NCBI RefSeq assembly: GCF_025960985.1
Contig: NZ_JAOQMX010000009.1
Coordinates: forward strand, 1 to 64,000
Direction: 5' to 3'
Length of the DNA: 64,000 nt
DNA from: Flavobacterium psychraerolatum
GTDB taxonomy: Bacteria; Bacteroidota; Bacteroidia; Flavobacteriales; Flavobacteriaceae
Made by a program: the position numbers and the translations under genes
Shown: in pieces, positions 61,330 through 64,000 of the stretch
Numbering within the stretch: position 1 is the first letter of the stretch
How the letters are laid out: the number at the start of each line of letters is the position of its first letter
The notes under the pieces: model-generated
Told to the model about the DNA's origin: nothing
Databases searched by the model: none
What the model saw: only the letters and a program-made list of their open reading frames with translations

Positions 61330-63942
61330 ATGAAAAAATCCATTTTAATATACTTATTTACCTTATTGTTGTCCATAAGTGGCATTGCGGTCAAAGCCCA
61401 AAATTTCTCTACAGCCGGATTTTATGAAGTAGCCAACTCTTCTAGAAAAGTGTTTAATTTCAACCCTGGATGGCGTTTTTATAAGGGCGACGTAAAAAAT
61501 GCGGAACAGCTACAATTTGACGACAGTGCTTGGGAAGCTGCAAATCTTCCGCACGGATTAGAAATATTGGGCGAAAATGCCAGTGGAGGTCGTAATTATC
61601 AAGGTATTGCTTGGTACCGCAAACAATTTCAAGTCAGTAAAAAAACGGCTGACGCCAAAGTATATCTTTATTTTGAAGCGGTAATGGGAAAATGCCAAGT
61701 CTGGGTAAACGGAAAACTTGCGACCGAACATTTTGGAGGATATTTGCCTTTTGCTGTTGATATTACCAATTTGATAAACAAAGATGCAACTCCCAATATA
61801 GTGGCTGTAAAAGCCGATAATAGTGATGATAAAACCTATTTACCAGGTAAAAACCAATCTGGATTGGATTTTACTTATATGGGCGGTATTTATAGAGATA
61901 CCTATCTTATCGAAACCCCTTCTACGCATGTTACACTCACAGAGCTAAGTACTACGGTTGCTGGCGGAGGTGTTTTTGCGGCAACAGTTGCTATTAATGG
62001 TAAGGCTGCAAAAATAGAAGTTCGAACAGAATTGGCAAATGATAGCCAACAAGCTAATAAAATTACCCTTCAAACTACGCTGGAAGATGCCAATTATAAA
62101 CCAATCAAAAAGACAACTCAGAAAATTGACTTAAAAGCGGGCGAAAGCAAACAATTGAGCCAACAATTGGACGTTAAGAATGTACAATTTTGGCATCCTG
62201 ATAATCCCTATCTTCATTATATAAAGACAGAAATTGTTGTCAATGGTAAAGTGGTAGACGCAATGCGAACGCGTATTGGAATTCGTTTGTTCGAAATGCG
62301 TGGAAAAGACGGCTTATACATAAACAAAGAACCGTATGAAGCGAAGTTAATCGGAGTAAACCGTCATCAAGATTATACTTATGTTGGAAATGCATTGCCA
62401 AATTCTGGACAATGGCGAGATGTGAAATTACTAAGAGAAGGTGGTTCACGCATTATAAGAGCAGGCCATTATCCACAAGACCCTGCGTTTTATGATGCTT
62501 GTGATGAATTTGGAATGTTGACAACAACAGCCAATCCGGGTTGGCATTTCTTTAACTTCAAAGAGCCTATTTTCGAAAAAAGACTGTATGAAGACACTCA
62601 TAATCTAGTGCGACGTGATCGCAATTTGGCTTCTATTTTAATGTGGGAAACGGCTCTGAACGAAACACCACAGCAACCCGCAGAAGCGATGAACAAGATG
62701 CATAAAATTGCTCACGAAGAATTTCCTTTTCCAGGAATGTTTACGGTAACGGATTACCAAGAAGCCAAAAAAGCAGGCTTGGATTTGCAGTATCACGGTA
62801 CCGATCCCAATGTGAATTCCTTTAATCGAGAATATGGTGATGGAAACGAAGTGGACAATTGGTCTTCGCAAAATGCAACTACTCGAGTAAAAATGGAATG
62901 GGGAGAAAAAGCGTTACTCAATCAAGCTATGATACAAGCAGCCACCCTAAATGACCGATTCAAAACACCAAAATCAAGATTAGGAGGTGCAATTTGGGCA
63001 GGAATAGACCATCAAAGAGGCTATCATCCAGACCCTTTTTGGGGCGGATTATTGAACGGACTACGTTTACCAAAATATGTGTATTATTTATACAAAAGTC
63101 AATACAATGCGGACTATAAAGTACCAGGAATAGAAACGGGTCCAATGCTATTTATAGCCAACGAATTGACGCAGATTTCTCCAAAAGAAATTGTCATATT
63201 CAGTAATTGTGACGAAATAAAATTGACTTGGCTAGGGAAAGTTGTGGGCATTCAAAAACCATCCAATGACCCAAAATTTAAGGATTTACCACATGCTCCT
63301 TTTGTATTCGAAAATGTATTCGACTTTGCAGAAATCAATACCCATTGGCGTTCCAAGACCAATCAAATTGAATTAATAGCAGAAGGGATGATTGATGGAA
63401 AAGTGGTTGTCAAAACAGTGAAAAATTATGCTGAACGTACTGCTGGGGTCAAACTGACTGTTGATAGTCAAGGCTTGGATTTAGTGGCAGACGGTTCCGA
63501 TTTTATTCCAGTTCGAGCAACTATTGTGGATACAGATGGTATCAAAAAAGTATTAGCGTCTACAGAGGTTTATTTCGAAATTGAAGGAGAAGGGGAAATT
63601 ATAAGTACCAATCCTGTAAAAGCAGAAATGGGTGTGGCAACAGTTTTGGTTCGTTCGACCTTAAAAGCGGGAACTATTAAAATAAAAGGATTCGCAAGCG
63701 GATTGAATACTGATACGATAACATTGGAATCAAAACCAATGGTCGAAAAACCACTTTATGATGCCAATTATTTATCATCATCGGCAAAGGCGAAGAAGGA
63801 GAAAGGATTTGTAATTCAAGAATCGAAGATAGACTTACCTTTAGATGTTCAAGAATTGCATAAAGAAATCAAAAAGCTGCAATTAATCATAACGGGTAAA
63901 GAACAAGATTTAATGGAATTTAGAAGCAAAACAAAGGAATAA
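61330..63942 (+). CDS. Second secreted GH2 glycoside hydrolase, with C-terminal coiled-coil tail
   Basis: An 870-residue exported enzyme with signal peptide (VKAQ). The N-terminal sandwich has FNPGWRFYKGDV, WYRKQFQVSKK and FEAVMGKCQVWVNGKLA. The barrel has IRAGHYPQDPAFYDACDEFG, the acid/base candidate Glu445 in WETALNETP, and the nucleophile candidate Glu501 in NREYGDGNE. Two further sandwich domains follow (DUF4982-like, and an invasin-like LDLVADGSDFIPVRATIVD). The last 45 residues are charged and helical (DVQELHKEIKKLQLIITGKE), an unusual tail. It lies 8 bp after the lyase candidate and ends the visible PUL. Beta-galactosidase activity is likely but unproven. Confidence 0.88.
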   Translation: MKKSILIYLFTLLLSISGIAVKAQNFSTAGFYEVANSSRKVFNFNPGWRFYKGDVKNAEQLQFDDSAWEAANLPHGLEILGENASGGRNYQGIAWYRKQFQVSKKTADAKVYLYFEAVMGKCQVWVNGKLATEHFGGYLPFAVDITNLINKDATPNIVAVKADNSDDKTYLPGKNQSGLDFTYMGGIYRDTYLIETPSTHVTLTELSTTVAGGGVFAATVAINGKAAKIEVRTELANDSQQANKITLQTTLEDANYKPIKKTTQKIDLKAGESKQLSQQLDVKNVQFWHPDNPYLHYIKTEIVVNGKVVDAMRTRIGIRLFEMRGKDGLYINKEPYEAKLIGVNRHQDYTYVGNALPNSGQWRDVKLLREGGSRIIRAGHYPQDPAFYDACDEFGMLTTTANPGWHFFNFKEPIFEKRLYEDTHNLVRRDRNLASILMWETALNETPQQPAEAMNKMHKIAHEEFPFPGMFTVTDYQEAKKAGLDLQYHGTDPNVNSFNREYGDGNEVDNWSSQNATTRVKMEWGEKALLNQAMIQAATLNDRFKTPKSRLGGAIWAGIDHQRGYHPDPFWGGLLNGLRLPKYVYYLYKSQYNADYKVPGIETGPMLFIANELTQISPKEIVIFSNCDEIKLTWLGKVVGIQKPSNDPKFKDLPHAPFVFENVFDFAEINTHWRSKTNQIELIAEGMIDGKVVVKTVKNYAERTAGVKLTVDSQGLDLVADGSDFIPVRATIVDTDGIKKVLASTEVYFEIEGEGEIISTNPVKAEMGVATVLVRSTLKAGTIKIKGFASGLNTDTITLESKPMVEKPLYDANYLSSSAKAKKEKGFVIQESKIDLPLDVQELHKEIKKLQLIITGKEQDLMEFRSKTKE

Positions 63943-64000
63943 AATCTATAATTCGAACTATGGATAAAAGATTATAAAAACAGTTTTACACTATTTATTA

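Overview
The window is most likely from a member of the Flavobacteriaceae (Bacteroidota), probably Flavobacterium or a close relative. The evidence is low G+C, SusC/SusD outer-membrane pairs, type IX secretion (T9SS) C-terminal sorting domains, lipoproteins with short lipoboxes, weak Shine-Dalgarno sequences, and flavobacterial small families (DUF6428, DUF6503-like, YwqK/MORN-like). No tRNA, rRNA or CRISPR array was seen.

Region 1 (1-9 kb, minus strand): the end of an IS1182-type element, an FAD monooxygenase with an extra cysteine-rich N-terminus, and an arsenic cluster. The cluster holds an ArsR regulator, a DUF6428 protein, an ArsC-like phosphatase/arsenate reductase and an ACR3 arsenite exporter, and is interrupted by a tandem array of about 94-bp hairpin repeats. 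Two HMA-like paralogues without metal-binding cysteines follow, then a P-II regulator and ammonium transporter pair.

Region 2 (9-25 kb): plus-strand msrA and msrB lipoproteins, then two long minus-strand gene runs. The first (17.8-10.9 kb) has translationally coupled glycosyltransferases joined to an ECF sigma/anti-sigma pair, a patatin and a GH113-like enzyme. The second (25.3-18.1 kb) has a rhodanese, two glycosyltransferases of the arsenosugar-associated families (TIGR04282 and TIGR04283), a sterol-desaturase-like enzyme, a DUF547 protein, a lipoprotein, an FAD oxidoreductase and a membrane polyferredoxin. ArsM and ArsS are not in the window.

Region 3 (25.5-64 kb, almost all plus strand): polysaccharide utilisation. 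PUL A (25.5-37.4 kb) has a formylglycine-type sulfatase, SusC/SusD, a small lipoprotein, a large beta-propeller protein whose architecture recalls lambda-carrageenase (GH150), a T9SS-sorted binding-module protein and a dead binding-module gene. A divergent membrane-anchored winged-helix protein at 37.5-38.7 kb is the only obvious local regulator. PUL B (39.1-64 kb) has two tandem SusC/SusD pairs, a GH42-superfamily enzyme, an FN3-type lipoprotein, a beta-helix enzyme (possibly iota-carrageenase-like), a sulfatase remnant at a deletion scar, GH2, GH105, a heparinase II/III-like protein and a second GH2. Together they suggest import and breakdown of a sulfated, galactose-rich and partly uronate-containing algal polysaccharide. 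The exact substrate cannot be fixed from sequence alone.

The most notable unexplained signals are: a modular interspersed element with conserved boxes but unrelated hairpins (2.8 and 17.9 kb), the winged-helix/transmembrane PUL regulator with its own upstream palindrome, the leader with competing hairpins before the first SusC, the sulfatase-lipoprotein deletion scar, and a codon-use break inside PUL B near 49.5 kb.
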